Below the pieces are notes generated by a model. The model was not told the origin of the DNA. It was given only the letters and a program-made list of their open reading frames with translations, and did no database searches. A stretch of 64,000 nucleotides of DNA from Methanobacterium sp. (GTDB lineage Archaea > Methanobacteriota > Methanobacteria > Methanobacteriales > Methanobacteriaceae): the NCBI GenBank assembly GCA_018263005.1, contig JADFDH010000002.1, forward strand, positions 248,001 through 312,000, given 5' to 3'. The position numbers and the translations under genes were made by a program. This document shows, in pieces, positions 28,532-36,861 of this stretch (positions are counted from its first letter, which is position 1; every line of letters starts with the position of its first letter).

Positions 28532-29596
28532 TCAGGATCGGGTGTTCCTGATACATTCCCTTCTTAATTTTAATAGTTCTTTCTTTTTATCCTGAAGGTC
28601 GTCCACATTTTCCACCAAGGATGATAGCTTGGTCTGTATGCATCGCACCGTTTCATCCTCATGAATCCACTGGCAACCTTCACAGCTCCACACACCCTTC
28701 TCTTTTATCCAGTGGCCATTAGTGGACTGATCTCCACAGGGATAAAATGGACAGTAACAGAAAGTACAGTTTTGAGGATGCTTATGACAGGGATAGTATT
28801 CACAAGATAAATTAGGACCTTCAACCCCTTCACCTGCCAGATAAGTCTCATAAAAATCAGAAGCCAGAGGATGCAACGGATAAGGCACCACATAACCCCG
28901 GGGAGTGACCATTCTACCATCATCCACATAGGTCATGGTATTTCCAATGAGAATGGTGGTGGACATATCAATTTCTTCAGGTGATAGGTCCTCCAATGTG
29001 GTTATTATAACATCCACATCTCCTTCCTTGCTTTTAACCAATCCCACCGGAGTTTCTAACCTACGATTCTTCTTTAAGATTTTTAAAGCTTCTTGGAAAG
29101 GTTTTTTTCGTGTCTTACTTAAAGGATTATAAAAGGCGATGATGAAATCCCCTTCACATGCCTTGATAATCTTATTTTCGATCTCAGATAGGGGGGTTAA
29201 AAGATCACTCAAACTAATTACTGCAAAATCATGAAGAGGAGCTCCTAAAAGTGAAGCAGCGTAGTTAACCGCGGTTATACCAGGTATAACTTCAACTTCT
29301 ACATCCTCATATTTGCCCAGTATGGTGAAAAGGACATTAGCCATACCGAATATCCCAGGATCTCCACTGGAAATCAGGGCAACATTCTTACCAGCTCTGC
29401 TTTCCTGCACAGCCAATTCCGCCCTTTCAATTTCCTTACCCATACCCCGGGTTAGAACTTCCTTACCCTGAATCAAATCCTCTATATATTTAACATATTT
29501 TTTATAGGATATAATAACATCCGCTTCTTCAATTCGACTCAAAGCCCTCAAGGTCATATCTTCCCTGGAGGGGCCTATTCCTACTACGCTGATCAT
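28532..29596 (-). CDS. cbiH: cobalt-precorrin-3 C17-methyltransferase with cysteine-rich C-terminus
   Basis: A 354-aa protein. Residues 1-240 are a SAM-dependent tetrapyrrole methylase of the CobJ/CbiH type (VGIGPSREDMTLRAL, GKEVLTRGMG, LISSGDPGIFGMA, VIPGITAVNYAASLLGAPL). It makes the ring-contraction step of anaerobic cobalamin synthesis. Residues about 255-330 form an added cysteine-rich domain (CEYYPCHKHPQNCTFCYCP and SCEGCQW), which could bind a metal or Fe-S cluster. Other cobalamin genes (cbiG, cbiB) lie 4-6 kb away on the same strand but are not adjacent. Confidence 0.93.
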   Translation of the reverse strand: MISVVGIGPSREDMTLRALSRIEEADVIISYKKYVKYIEDLIQGKEVLTRGMGKEIERAELAVQESRAGKNVALISSGDPGIFGMANVLFTILGKYEDVEVEVIPGITAVNYAASLLGAPLHDFAVISLSDLLTPLSEIENKIIKACEGDFIIAFYNPLSKTRKKPFQEALKILKKNRRLETPVGLVKSKEGDVDVIITTLEDLSPEEIDMSTTILIGNTMTYVDDGRMVTPRGYVVPYPLHPLASDFYETYLAGEGVEGPNLSCEYYPCHKHPQNCTFCYCPFYPCGDQSTNGHWIKEKGVWSCEGCQWIHEDETVRCIQTKLSSLVENVDDLQDKKKELLKLRRECIRNTRS

Positions 29597-29620
29597 AATT
29601 TAACACATCTTATATCTAAT

Positions 29621-30142
29621 TCAGGTCCCGTTTCCAGTGTTGGAGTATAATTTACGAATGGTGGTTATAATGATGCTCTTAATATCCACCGTTATCCCAC
29701 CATCTTCAGTTTTCCCAATGGCCAAGGCAGTTATACTGTATGTTTCATTAGGCTTAATTACGATGCTTCCATTTGTCACATTAGTGCCGGTAGTGGTTGT
29801 TTTATAAGCGGTAACAGTGATGGTTATGTTAATTTGATCTTTATTGGTGCTCTCATTGGTATAAGCAGCCAGACTCTGTAAATCAACACCGTCCATCTGA
29901 GTTTTGTTCTGAATTGCCCGGGCCACATCATCTTTATTGTTGATTTCAATAGTTTCTTGGGTTTTGTTCCCTGATCCCTGCAGTAACTTTATAAATGTAT
30001 TAATTTCATCGATTTGTGAATTAATTAGCTTGCCAATGTCCGGGGGCTGCCCGGTTACTATGGTGTAAGAGCTTACCAGTCCTGCTTCAAAAAACACGAC
30101 TAATAATACTAGAATTAGAATGAATTTAAGAATATTATTCAA
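29621..30142 (-). CDS. hypothetical membrane-anchored secreted protein
   Basis: The product begins NNILKFILILVLLVVFFEAG, one N-terminal transmembrane anchor, and continues into a soluble extracellular part rich in Thr, Asn and Ile (ITITVTAYKTTTTGTNVTNG). No family is recognised. TTG at 30142 after GGTGAT fits the ribosome-site pattern of this genome; ATG at 30157 would add five residues but has no such site. Likely exposed outside the membrane; function unknown. Confidence 0.72.
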   Translation of the reverse strand: MNNILKFILILVLLVVFFEAGLVSSYTIVTGQPPDIGKLINSQIDEINTFIKLLQGSGNKTQETIEINNKDDVARAIQNKTQMDGVDLQSLAAYTNESTNKDQINITITVTAYKTTTTGTNVTNGSIVIKPNETYSITALAIGKTEDGGITVDIKSIIITTIRKLYSNTGNGT

Positions 30143-30279
30143 TTTATCACCTTTCATAAGTTTTAAATAGTCAATTTAAGTATGAAAATCATTAATTTCA
30201 GTAGAGTTCTAATAGATTAGTTGATTAACTATTATAATTATAACATATCTAAATAAAATAAAAGCTTTTGGGATACTTC

Positions 30280-31833
30280 ATGAAGGAAACCATTATCAAC
30301 AAATTTGCAGAAGCCGAAGTTTTAATTGACGATAAGGCTTTTTGGAAGATAAAAAACCATGAAAATTCTTTAAAATTAACAGAATCCCTTATTAAAGATT
30401 TGAAATTCTCAGGGGAGAATATATTGATTTTAACAGGAGAAATGGTGGAAAAATTTCTCAACACAAATAAAGGAATATCAAAGTCAGTTACATCATTAAC
30501 AAGTACTGACACCCAACTCTCCAAAAATACAAGTATTAAACCTATTAAAACAGAATATGAATCAGATATCATTAGTTCAAGCCAATATAAAGGCACAGAT
30601 CAAAATAAATTGATAGATGAAAGTCCCTTCAATTTTCAAGTGCTTAGAGATGCCAGCAGGAAATCCTATACAAATGGAGAGATCAAAGATTTCTCAGCAT
30701 ATTTCAGCAGCAGATACCATAAATTGAAGGAGATGTTGCAAAGAAAAAAAGAACTAAAATCTCCCCAACCAATACAGGAACTTGAGAATATTCAGGACAC
30801 AGTGAACCTAATTGGTATGGTAAATGATATCAGGAACACTAAAAATAACCATAAACTGATAGAAGTGGAAGATGAAACTGGAACAGCAAGCGTGCTCATC
30901 CATAATGAAAATCACTCCCTATTCGAGAATGCTGAAAGGGTGGTTAAAGATGAGGTGCTGGGCGTAGTAGGATCCAGGAAAGGAAGTTTAATACTAGCCT
31001 CAGAACTCATAAACCCAGGAACACCCCGTATTGATGAAAAACCCATGGATTTCTCGGTGGTCTTTTTATCAGACACCCACATAGGTAGCTCAACTTTCCT
31101 GGAAGATGCCTTCAATAATTTCATTAAATGGATAAACGGAGAATACGGAGATGCTGAACAGCAGAACATAGCCAATAATGTGCGTTATCTGGTAGTGGCA
31201 GGGGATATAGTTGATGGCATCGGAGTATACCCCCACCAGGATAAAGAACTAACAATAAAAGATATTTATAAACAATATGAAGAAGCAGCAAGGCTCTTTG
31301 GAGAAATTGATGATGTTCAAATTATCATAACGCCAGGTAATCACGATGCGGGTCGTTTAGCCGAGCCACAGCCAGCCATAAATGAAGAATACGCTTCTGA
31401 TTTATATAAACTAAAAAATGTTGAATTCGTAAGCAACCCCTCCTTGGTCAGCCTGGACGGTATAAACGTTCTGATATATCATGGTCGTAGCTTTGATGAT
31501 TTTGCCATGACCGTTAAAGGCATGAGCCATCAACAAACTGATTTAATAATGAAGGAACTGCTGGAAAAAAGACATTTAGCACCTATTTACGGGGAAAGAA
31601 CACCACTAGCCAGTGAAGTAGAGGACCATATGGTCATTGAAGAAATACCAGATGTATTCCACACAGGACATGTGCATATAAATTCATATAAAAAATATAA
31701 AGGAATTCACCTCATAAACAGTGGAACCTTCCAATCACAAACAGAGTTCCAGAAAATATACAACATAGTACCTACCTGCGCCCAAGTACCTGTCCTGAAC
31801 CAGGGGACGATGAAAATACTAAAATTCACCTAA
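30280..31833 (+). CDS. polB: DNA polymerase D (Pol II) small subunit DP1
   Basis: A 517-aa small subunit of the euryarchaeal replicative polymerase D. An N-terminal helical region and an OB-fold (VNLIGMVNDIRNTKNN ... LEVEDETGTASV-type strand) precede the calcineurin-like phosphoesterase 3'-5' exonuclease domain: FLSDTHIGS, VVAGDIVDG, TPGNHDAG, IYHGRSFDD, HTGHVHINSY. ATG at 30280 has TGGGAT just upstream; a TTG at 30268 is the only longer start. The large subunit DP2 is not in this window. The gene lies 5 kb from the origin. Confidence 0.96.
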   Translation: MKETIINKFAEAEVLIDDKAFWKIKNHENSLKLTESLIKDLKFSGENILILTGEMVEKFLNTNKGISKSVTSLTSTDTQLSKNTSIKPIKTEYESDIISSSQYKGTDQNKLIDESPFNFQVLRDASRKSYTNGEIKDFSAYFSSRYHKLKEMLQRKKELKSPQPIQELENIQDTVNLIGMVNDIRNTKNNHKLIEVEDETGTASVLIHNENHSLFENAERVVKDEVLGVVGSRKGSLILASELINPGTPRIDEKPMDFSVVFLSDTHIGSSTFLEDAFNNFIKWINGEYGDAEQQNIANNVRYLVVAGDIVDGIGVYPHQDKELTIKDIYKQYEEAARLFGEIDDVQIIITPGNHDAGRLAEPQPAINEEYASDLYKLKNVEFVSNPSLVSLDGINVLIYHGRSFDDFAMTVKGMSHQQTDLIMKELLEKRHLAPIYGERTPLASEVEDHMVIEEIPDVFHTGHVHINSYKKYKGIHLINSGTFQSQTEFQKIYNIVPTCAQVPVLNQGTMKILKFT

Positions 31834-31857
31834 CAACAGGTAATAATAGATTACCTA

Positions 31858-31978
31858 GCCATAAGAAAAGATTTTATTAAATTGTATGACCATAAAAACA
31901 GATTATATTAGGTTATCCAACCATAAAACAGATTATATTAGATTTACTACCATAAAAACCGTTGATTACTATATTTAT
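31858..31978. repeat. tandem repeat of about 30 bp, four imperfect copies
   Basis: CCATAAAAACAGATTATATT-type units begin near 31858, 31890, 31921 and 31950, each about 29-32 bp long; the middle two are nearly identical and the outer two have diverged. They lie between the polymerase subunit gene and the class II aldolase gene, upstream of the latter's promoter. Confidence 0.75.
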
Positions 31979-31985
31979 TTTATAT
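31977..31985 (+). promoter_or_regulatory. candidate TATA box of the class II aldolase gene
   Basis: TTTTATATA lies about 40-48 bases before the ATG at 32025, which would place transcription start near 32008, just upstream of the GGGGAGG ribosome site. Supported by sequence and spacing only. Confidence 0.45.
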
Positions 31986-32024
31986 ACATAGGTTTATATT
32001 AAGATAGACATCAGGGGAGGAATT

Positions 32025-32642
32025 ATGTTTAAATTAGAAGAATTTAAAAAAAATATGGAAAATATATGCCATGAAATCTATGGAAATGGTCTCACTCCTG
32101 GTTTATCCGGTAACGTTAGTTTAAAAATTCCTGATCTAAATGAAAAAATAAATAAAACCTCAGTTAAACACCAGGCAGTAATTCTCATAACACCAACTGG
32201 AGTATCCCTTAAAGATATTAATTTAAAAAATATCATCGTAACAGATACCGATGGAAATCATTTGGATGGTGATGGTAAACCCTCTTCTGAGCTTTATATG
32301 CACTTAAGAATCTATAAAGTAAGAGAGGATATACAGAGTATTGTACACACCCATTCCCCATATGCTACTGGGTTTTCATTTACAAATAAACAAATACCAA
32401 GACTAGAAGGGTTTGGGAAAATCAGGGAACCCTACATAAACGTTATAGACTATGCACCTCCTGGATCGGATGAACTAGTAGAACTAGCCACAGAAGGTGT
32501 GAAAAATGAGGATGTCCTGATCCTGAAGGATCATGGTGTGCTGGCTGTGGGTTCAAATATAGAAAATGCGGCTATTTTAGCAGATTTCACAGAAAAATGT
32601 GCAAAAACAGGATTCGTATCTCTTCTTTTAAATAATATTTAA
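32025..32642 (+). CDS. class II aldolase/adducin family protein
   Basis: A 205-aa zinc-dependent aldolase family member: NGLTPGLSGNVSLKI, PTGVSLKDI, KPSSELYMHLRIY with the catalytic glutamate, and HTHSPYATGFS plus LKDHGVLAVG supplying metal-ligand histidines. Relatives include L-fuculose-phosphate aldolase, which in methanogens can supply lactaldehyde for coenzyme F420 or other sugars. The exact substrate is not shown by sequence. A strong GGGGAGG site precedes the ATG. Confidence 0.92.
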   Translation: MFKLEEFKKNMENICHEIYGNGLTPGLSGNVSLKIPDLNEKINKTSVKHQAVILITPTGVSLKDINLKNIIVTDTDGNHLDGDGKPSSELYMHLRIYKVREDIQSIVHTHSPYATGFSFTNKQIPRLEGFGKIREPYINVIDYAPPGSDELVELATEGVKNEDVLILKDHGVLAVGSNIENAAILADFTEKCAKTGFVSLLLNNI

Positions 32643-32651
32643 AAGAATAAA

Positions 32652-32906
32652 TTAATCTCGGACAGATTCTAACTCACTTAAAACATTCCAAATAAGAGTT
32701 CTAGCATGAATAGGTATGTTAGGATCGTTACTAATTTCATCTAGTATTGATATAACTGTGCTGGCCTTGATAGTTGGTTCTTCATCTTCATTAGCTAAAA
32801 TATCCTTTGATTTTTCTGCAGCTCTCCTAATATTTCTTGGGACGCTGGTATCTTCCATTATATGCTGTAATATTTGATTACAACGATCGAATGCCTCTTC
32901 ATTCAT
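32652..32906 (-). CDS. UPF0147 family protein
   Basis: An 84-aa helical archaeal protein of the UPF0147 family: CNQILQHIMEDTSVPRNIRR and ISNDPNIPIHARTLIWNVLS are the typical paired repeats. The family is widespread in archaea and has no known role. The start has GGAGGTTAT upstream. It converges with the aldolase gene, stops ten bases apart. Confidence 0.94.
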   Translation of the reverse strand: MNEEAFDRCNQILQHIMEDTSVPRNIRRAAEKSKDILANEDEEPTIKASTVISILDEISNDPNIPIHARTLIWNVLSELESVRD

Positions 32907-33142
32907 AATATAACCTCCAAACGTAAAATTTAGTAGATAAATTCATTAAAAAATTATTAGTCTTTACTTTACATTAAACTAGGGTTAATAAATAACTTAT
33001 TTTTTCAACCAGTTTAAAAATTAAGTGTATATACTATAAATAATTTTCATCTTATTTATATAAAAAGTGAACTTTAAAGAATTGGAAAAAAATTAATTAT
33101 AATAATTTAAAAAGGATATCAAAATCATTTTTATAATTAAAT

Positions 33143-34126
33143 CTAATTAGAAACGGCCATAGCAATTGTAACCTTATCAAAGACATTTTTTCTGTAAATG
33201 AGTTTTGAATTTTCACCTGCCACCATCAAAGATACAGGTTCGCATATACCAGGTACGCCGAACTTTCTACTAACAAATGAAGATTCTGATATATGGGGAT
33301 GTTTAAATTTCTTCAAATCATCCAATGAAACGATCTTCAACGGAACAGATAAAATTTCCGCAGCTTCAAGAATCCCAGTCTCATTTCTCTTTATATCAAC
33401 AGTAGCCATAAAATCTATTCTTTCAGTAGGAATTCCTAGGTGATAACTGGTCTTATTAACAGCAGATAATACTGCGTCAGTGGAAACTCCTTTACGTGAA
33501 CCTAAACCTACCACGATTTTTTTAGGAGTTAAATAAGACTGATGCTCATGGAATACTACTCTGATTTTATCTGATGAAGACTTATCATAGGAATTTTTAA
33601 GCATTTCATCCTGGAACAAATACTCATAACTAGGTGGAACATCCAATCTAACCTTAAATCCCTCAATTAAAGCTTTATTTATATTTATTATTACAGAAGG
33701 ATCTGCAATATCCATATAAAATTTACGGGCCAGGGTATCTATTCCCATTTTATTATTCACATCAGTGGCTGTGGTGATCACCGGATCAGATCCGGTTATA
33801 TCTGCCAGTTTCGATGTTAATTGATTAGCTCCGCCATGATGTCCTGATAATAGACTGATGATATGTTTAGATCTCTCATCCATAACTAAAATAGCAGGAT
33901 CATCAAATTTATTCCGTATAAAGTGGCAGACATTCCGTATCATTATCCCTGAGGCCATGATACCCAATATACAATCATATCTGGAGTATATGTCATTTAA
34001 AGTCGATTTAACATTTTTATGAAATAGGTCAACTTGCAAGATAGAGGGATCCATTTCCAGTGTAAGACCCAATTCAAAGGCGAGTTTCTGACCAGCAGAT
34101 GTAACACTTATTATAGCAATTTTCAT
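33143..34126 (-). CDS. cbiG: cobalt-precorrin-5A hydrolase CbiG
   Basis: A 327-aa cobalamin protein with the CbiG N-terminal domain (DCILGIMASGIMIRNVCHF, LLSGHHGGANQLTSKLA) and C-terminal domain (VGLGSRKGVSTDAVLSAV, RIDFMATVDIKRNE). It opens the lactone ring and releases acetaldehyde in the anaerobic pathway. It lies upstream of cbiB but on the same strand as cbiH, with a 169-base gap to cbiB. Confidence 0.95.
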   Translation of the reverse strand: MKIAIISVTSAGQKLAFELGLTLEMDPSILQVDLFHKNVKSTLNDIYSRYDCILGIMASGIMIRNVCHFIRNKFDDPAILVMDERSKHIISLLSGHHGGANQLTSKLADITGSDPVITTATDVNNKMGIDTLARKFYMDIADPSVIININKALIEGFKVRLDVPPSYEYLFQDEMLKNSYDKSSSDKIRVVFHEHQSYLTPKKIVVGLGSRKGVSTDAVLSAVNKTSYHLGIPTERIDFMATVDIKRNETGILEAAEILSVPLKIVSLDDLKKFKHPHISESSFVSRKFGVPGICEPVSLMVAGENSKLIYRKNVFDKVTIAMAVSN

Positions 34127-34295
34127 ATTATCGATTCAGTGAAGAGAAATTATACTTTTTTTATCTTTTCTGGTTATAATTCATTTATTATTTTAGTACT
34201 CTTCATTATTCAAACAATTATCAATGGTGATCTTATCAATTTTCATATTAATATGACCAAATAAGTTATGGATGCGTATATGATAAAGGAAATAG

Positions 34296-35168
34296 TCAGG
34301 AAAATATGATAGTAACTTCTGTAAGCAACAACGCCTGATCAATGACCTCTTTATTTAAGGGATTTATATCCTCACCCAACGTGTAATAATCTTTCTTAAC
34401 CAGCTGAACTCCCAACGCACCTGCTGCTGCAGCCATGGGATATCCTGAATTAGGGCTGGGAGTTTTTCTAGCATCCACCATCATTATATGAAATGATCTT
34501 CTCCAATCTAAACCAATCAAGGCCGCTGATAGTACCATGATTATGCCAGTGATACGGGCAGGTATATAATTTGCTAAATCATCCAGATTAGCTGGGAACC
34601 ATCCGATAATTATGTTTTCTTCATTTTTATAACCAACCATAGCATCTAAAGTATTTATAACCCTATAAGCCATTCCCCCTATGACCCCTATTAGGAAAGT
34701 GTAAAAAAGAGGAGAGACCACCGAATCTGTTATGTTCTCCGTTAGACTTTCCAGGGTTGCTGAGGTCAATTCTTCCCGAGAGAGTGTACTGGTGTCCCTG
34801 CTTACTAAATATGATACTAATTTCCTTGTTTTATTTATATCTGTATCAATATACTTTTTGATTTGATTAGATGTTTTTATAAGTCCTTTAATAGCAAATG
34901 TAGTGAATAATATAAACCCAGATAATAATATGTAAATTATTAAATTAAATTGAGCGAATTGGAGAAAGAAATAAATCGGAATTATGAATAAGACTAATAA
35001 AATAGCTGTTAAGATGAATCCGGATAATTTATTTTTATAAATCAAAAGAGGAGGCTTTAAAATATCTATTATTTTACCCATCAGAACAACAGGATGGACC
35101 GAAGAAGGCACTTCACCCCAGATTAGATCCAGGAAAATTGCAAGTAGAATTATGACCAGAATTTCCAT
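34296..35168 (-). CDS. cbiB: adenosylcobinamide-phosphate synthase CbiB
   Basis: A 290-aa integral membrane enzyme, about five hydrophobic stretches, that attaches the aminopropanol arm to adenosylcobyric acid. Diagnostic segments are IFLDLIWGEVPSSVHPVVLM at the N-terminus, LVSRDTSTLSREELTSATLE, and ARKTPSPNSGYPMAAAAGAL. Transcribed ahead of cbiG. No cobalamin riboswitch could be seen upstream. Confidence 0.95.
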   Translation of the reverse strand: MEILVIILLAIFLDLIWGEVPSSVHPVVLMGKIIDILKPPLLIYKNKLSGFILTAILLVLFIIPIYFFLQFAQFNLIIYILLSGFILFTTFAIKGLIKTSNQIKKYIDTDINKTRKLVSYLVSRDTSTLSREELTSATLESLTENITDSVVSPLFYTFLIGVIGGMAYRVINTLDAMVGYKNEENIIIGWFPANLDDLANYIPARITGIIMVLSAALIGLDWRRSFHIMMVDARKTPSPNSGYPMAAAAGALGVQLVKKDYYTLGEDINPLNKEVIDQALLLTEVTIIFS

Positions 35169-35296
35169 AACATGAGTTTTTAAGTTAAATAATTAATAGT
35201 TTTTTAATTAAGAATATCAAAAATTAATAATCATATAAATATAATAATCATTGAAAAAGGTATAATTGAATTATAAAAAAAATCAAGGTGATTGAT

Positions 35297-35782
35297 TTGA
35301 CTAGAAAAGTAGAAGATAAAGTCCAAAAATGGCTTTCCGATATAGGAATATTCAGAAAGAAAGTTCCTGATGACAACACCAATTTCCATTTCATAATAAA
35401 TTATCCTGAAGAAAATGTAATGGACGTTATACAACCCAAAGGAAATCCAGACTTGGTGGTAATAGGATGCGCTACCAACGTAAGCCCAGAACATACTGAT
35501 GGAATGAGAAAATTATCATCAACACAAAAAGAGGAATTTATCTGGGATTTAAGGTATATGTTAAATAGTCAAGGAGTGGACTTTCAATTACAACATCCGA
35601 GTAACATCTTAGAAAGCTTCCTTATAACATCAGAGATATATGAAGATGGTTTAACCAAAGATCGTTTGATATATCTGATTAAAAAGATTTTCAGATCAAA
35701 AATTCAGTGCGTATGGAAAATACAGCAAGAATTTGGTAGTGGAGATGGTAAAGGAACTGCGTCTGATAGTATGTATGTTTAA
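35297..35782 (+). CDS. DUF2299 family protein
   Basis: A protein of about 162 aa resembling the DUF2299 family: KVQKWLSDIGIFRKKVPDDN and FHFIINYPEENVMDVIQPKG at the N-terminus, helical C-terminus. No function is known; the fold may resemble a small chaperone-like domain. TTG at 35297 follows GGTGA by five bases; the GTG at 35288 lies within that site and is unlikely as a start. It is the last gene before the origin. Confidence 0.82.
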   Translation: MTRKVEDKVQKWLSDIGIFRKKVPDDNTNFHFIINYPEENVMDVIQPKGNPDLVVIGCATNVSPEHTDGMRKLSSTQKEEFIWDLRYMLNSQGVDFQLQHPSNILESFLITSEIYEDGLTKDRLIYLIKKIFRSKIQCVWKIQQEFGSGDGKGTASDSMYV

Positions 35783-35992
35783 AAATGATTTGAAATTCTA
35801 TGAAAAACTTTAAATCCATCTTTTTTTATGGACTTTAAATCTATTTTTTTGGATTAAAAAAAAAATTCTTTTATATAATATCAAATTAATGTAATATTTT
35901 TTGAATTGAAGTATTACGAATCTAAATACAGAGACTTATATTTCAAGTGTAAACGTAATAAAACATAAATTTTTTTTAGGGATATAGAGAGG

Positions 35993-36027
35993 TCTATTTC
36001 CACTGTATATCATAGAACGGAAATAGA
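35993..36027. repeat. inverted repeat in the left part of oriC
   Basis: TCTATTTCC at 35993-36001 is the exact reverse complement of GGAAATAGA at 36019-36027, with a 17-base loop. It is distinct from the origin boxes and could be a hairpin or a binding site. Confidence 0.6.
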
Positions 36028-36336
36028 TGTATTGATTTTATGTTCCAACGTACGATGATTTTAGGATTATATATTAAATCCATTCAATTGTATTTTCATA
36101 ATCTTAACATTTTATACTAAATCATTATTAACTGTTGGATTCTTTTTTACTTTTTTTGTGATTTTATCATTTATTCTTGATTTTTAATGAATATTTTTTG
36201 TGATAAATTCATTAGTTAGTTTATATAATATTGAAATTCATTTTTTTGTGAATGTTTGGATAGTAGATGCATTTCAAGTGTAAAAAATTTGTGATTTTTA
36301 AGTTGTATTTCAAGTGTATATTTTAAAGTTTATGAA

Positions 36337-36403
36337 AGAGGGGTATATTTCAAGTGTAAAATTTTAGTGAAAAATGTCAGAGAGGGGTATATTTCAAGTG
36401 TAA
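36337..36403 (+). repeat. two full origin recognition boxes with G-string
   Basis: Two copies of a 23-base element run from 36337 and 36381, 44 bases apart. Each has AGAGGGGTAT followed by ATTTCAAGTGTAA without mismatch. They are the best-preserved boxes in the origin and point towards the AT-rich core and cdc6. Confidence 0.85.
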
Positions 36404-36522
36404 CCTTGATTAATACTTTTTTATGTTTTATGACATAAAATGAAATAGTAAAACAATCTACTTTTAATTCTTTTGGTAAATCTGTAAATAACAAAGTTTA
36501 AATTGATGTTGATATCAACTTA

Positions 36523-36707
36523 ATTACACTTGCAATACATCTCTCAGTCTATCAAAATTGCAAAAAATAATAAGTCTTTACACTTGAAAGGTTACTGCTA
36601 ATATTAGTGCATTATAACATAGATGGTAGTTAAATTTTTTTCACTTGAAATTGACCTTTACAATTGTTTTTCGACAGAATAAATTTACAGTTGAAATACA
36701 CCTTCAT
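36523..36707 (-). repeat. four inverted origin boxes on the right side
   Basis: Read on the minus strand, these boxes carry the same motif as the left set. They lie at 36523 (TTACACTTGCAAT), 36578 (TTACACTTGAAA), 36639 (TTTCACTTGAAAT) and 36685 (TTACAGTTGAAAT), each with zero to two mismatches. Some are followed by CATCTCTC or ACACCTTC, a decayed complement of the G-string. Confidence 0.75.
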
Positions 36708-36861
36708 GTTTAAGACCATTTAAAAAACCAAAAATCCATAAGTTACTACTTAATAAATCCAGGAAGAAATGGTAATTGCAAGATTCATAACATTTAGTTA
36801 TAAGACATAATTATTGTTATTAGCATATGCATATCGATTGTTACTATAGGGGTTGTGATTA

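Larger units (their letters stand above)
35783..36861. other. chromosomal replication origin (oriC)
   Basis: This 1079-base gene-free, AT-rich region lies directly upstream of cdc6/orc1. It holds boxes of the form ATTTCAAGTGTAA at about 35940, 36271, 36307, 36347 and 36391. The same motif inverted (TTACACTTGAAAT, partly degenerate) is at about 36523, 36578, 36639 and 36685. The two boxes at 36347 and 36391 are 44 bp apart and both follow AGAGGGGTAT, the G-string position of archaeal origin recognition boxes. Between the two orientations lies an AT-rich core (36404-36522) with palindromes at 36426-36440 and 36508-36519. The motif matches the Cdc6-binding repeats known from Methanothermobacter. 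Confidence 0.92.

Noticed and set aside
34127..35296. Cobalamin riboswitch near cbiG/cbiB
   Set aside because: No B12-box-like or multi-stem sequence could be seen upstream of either gene.
35940..36707. Regularly recurring short motifs as a CRISPR array
   Set aside because: Copies are 13-23 bases, unevenly spaced and in both orientations, next to cdc6; no cas gene. They are origin boxes.
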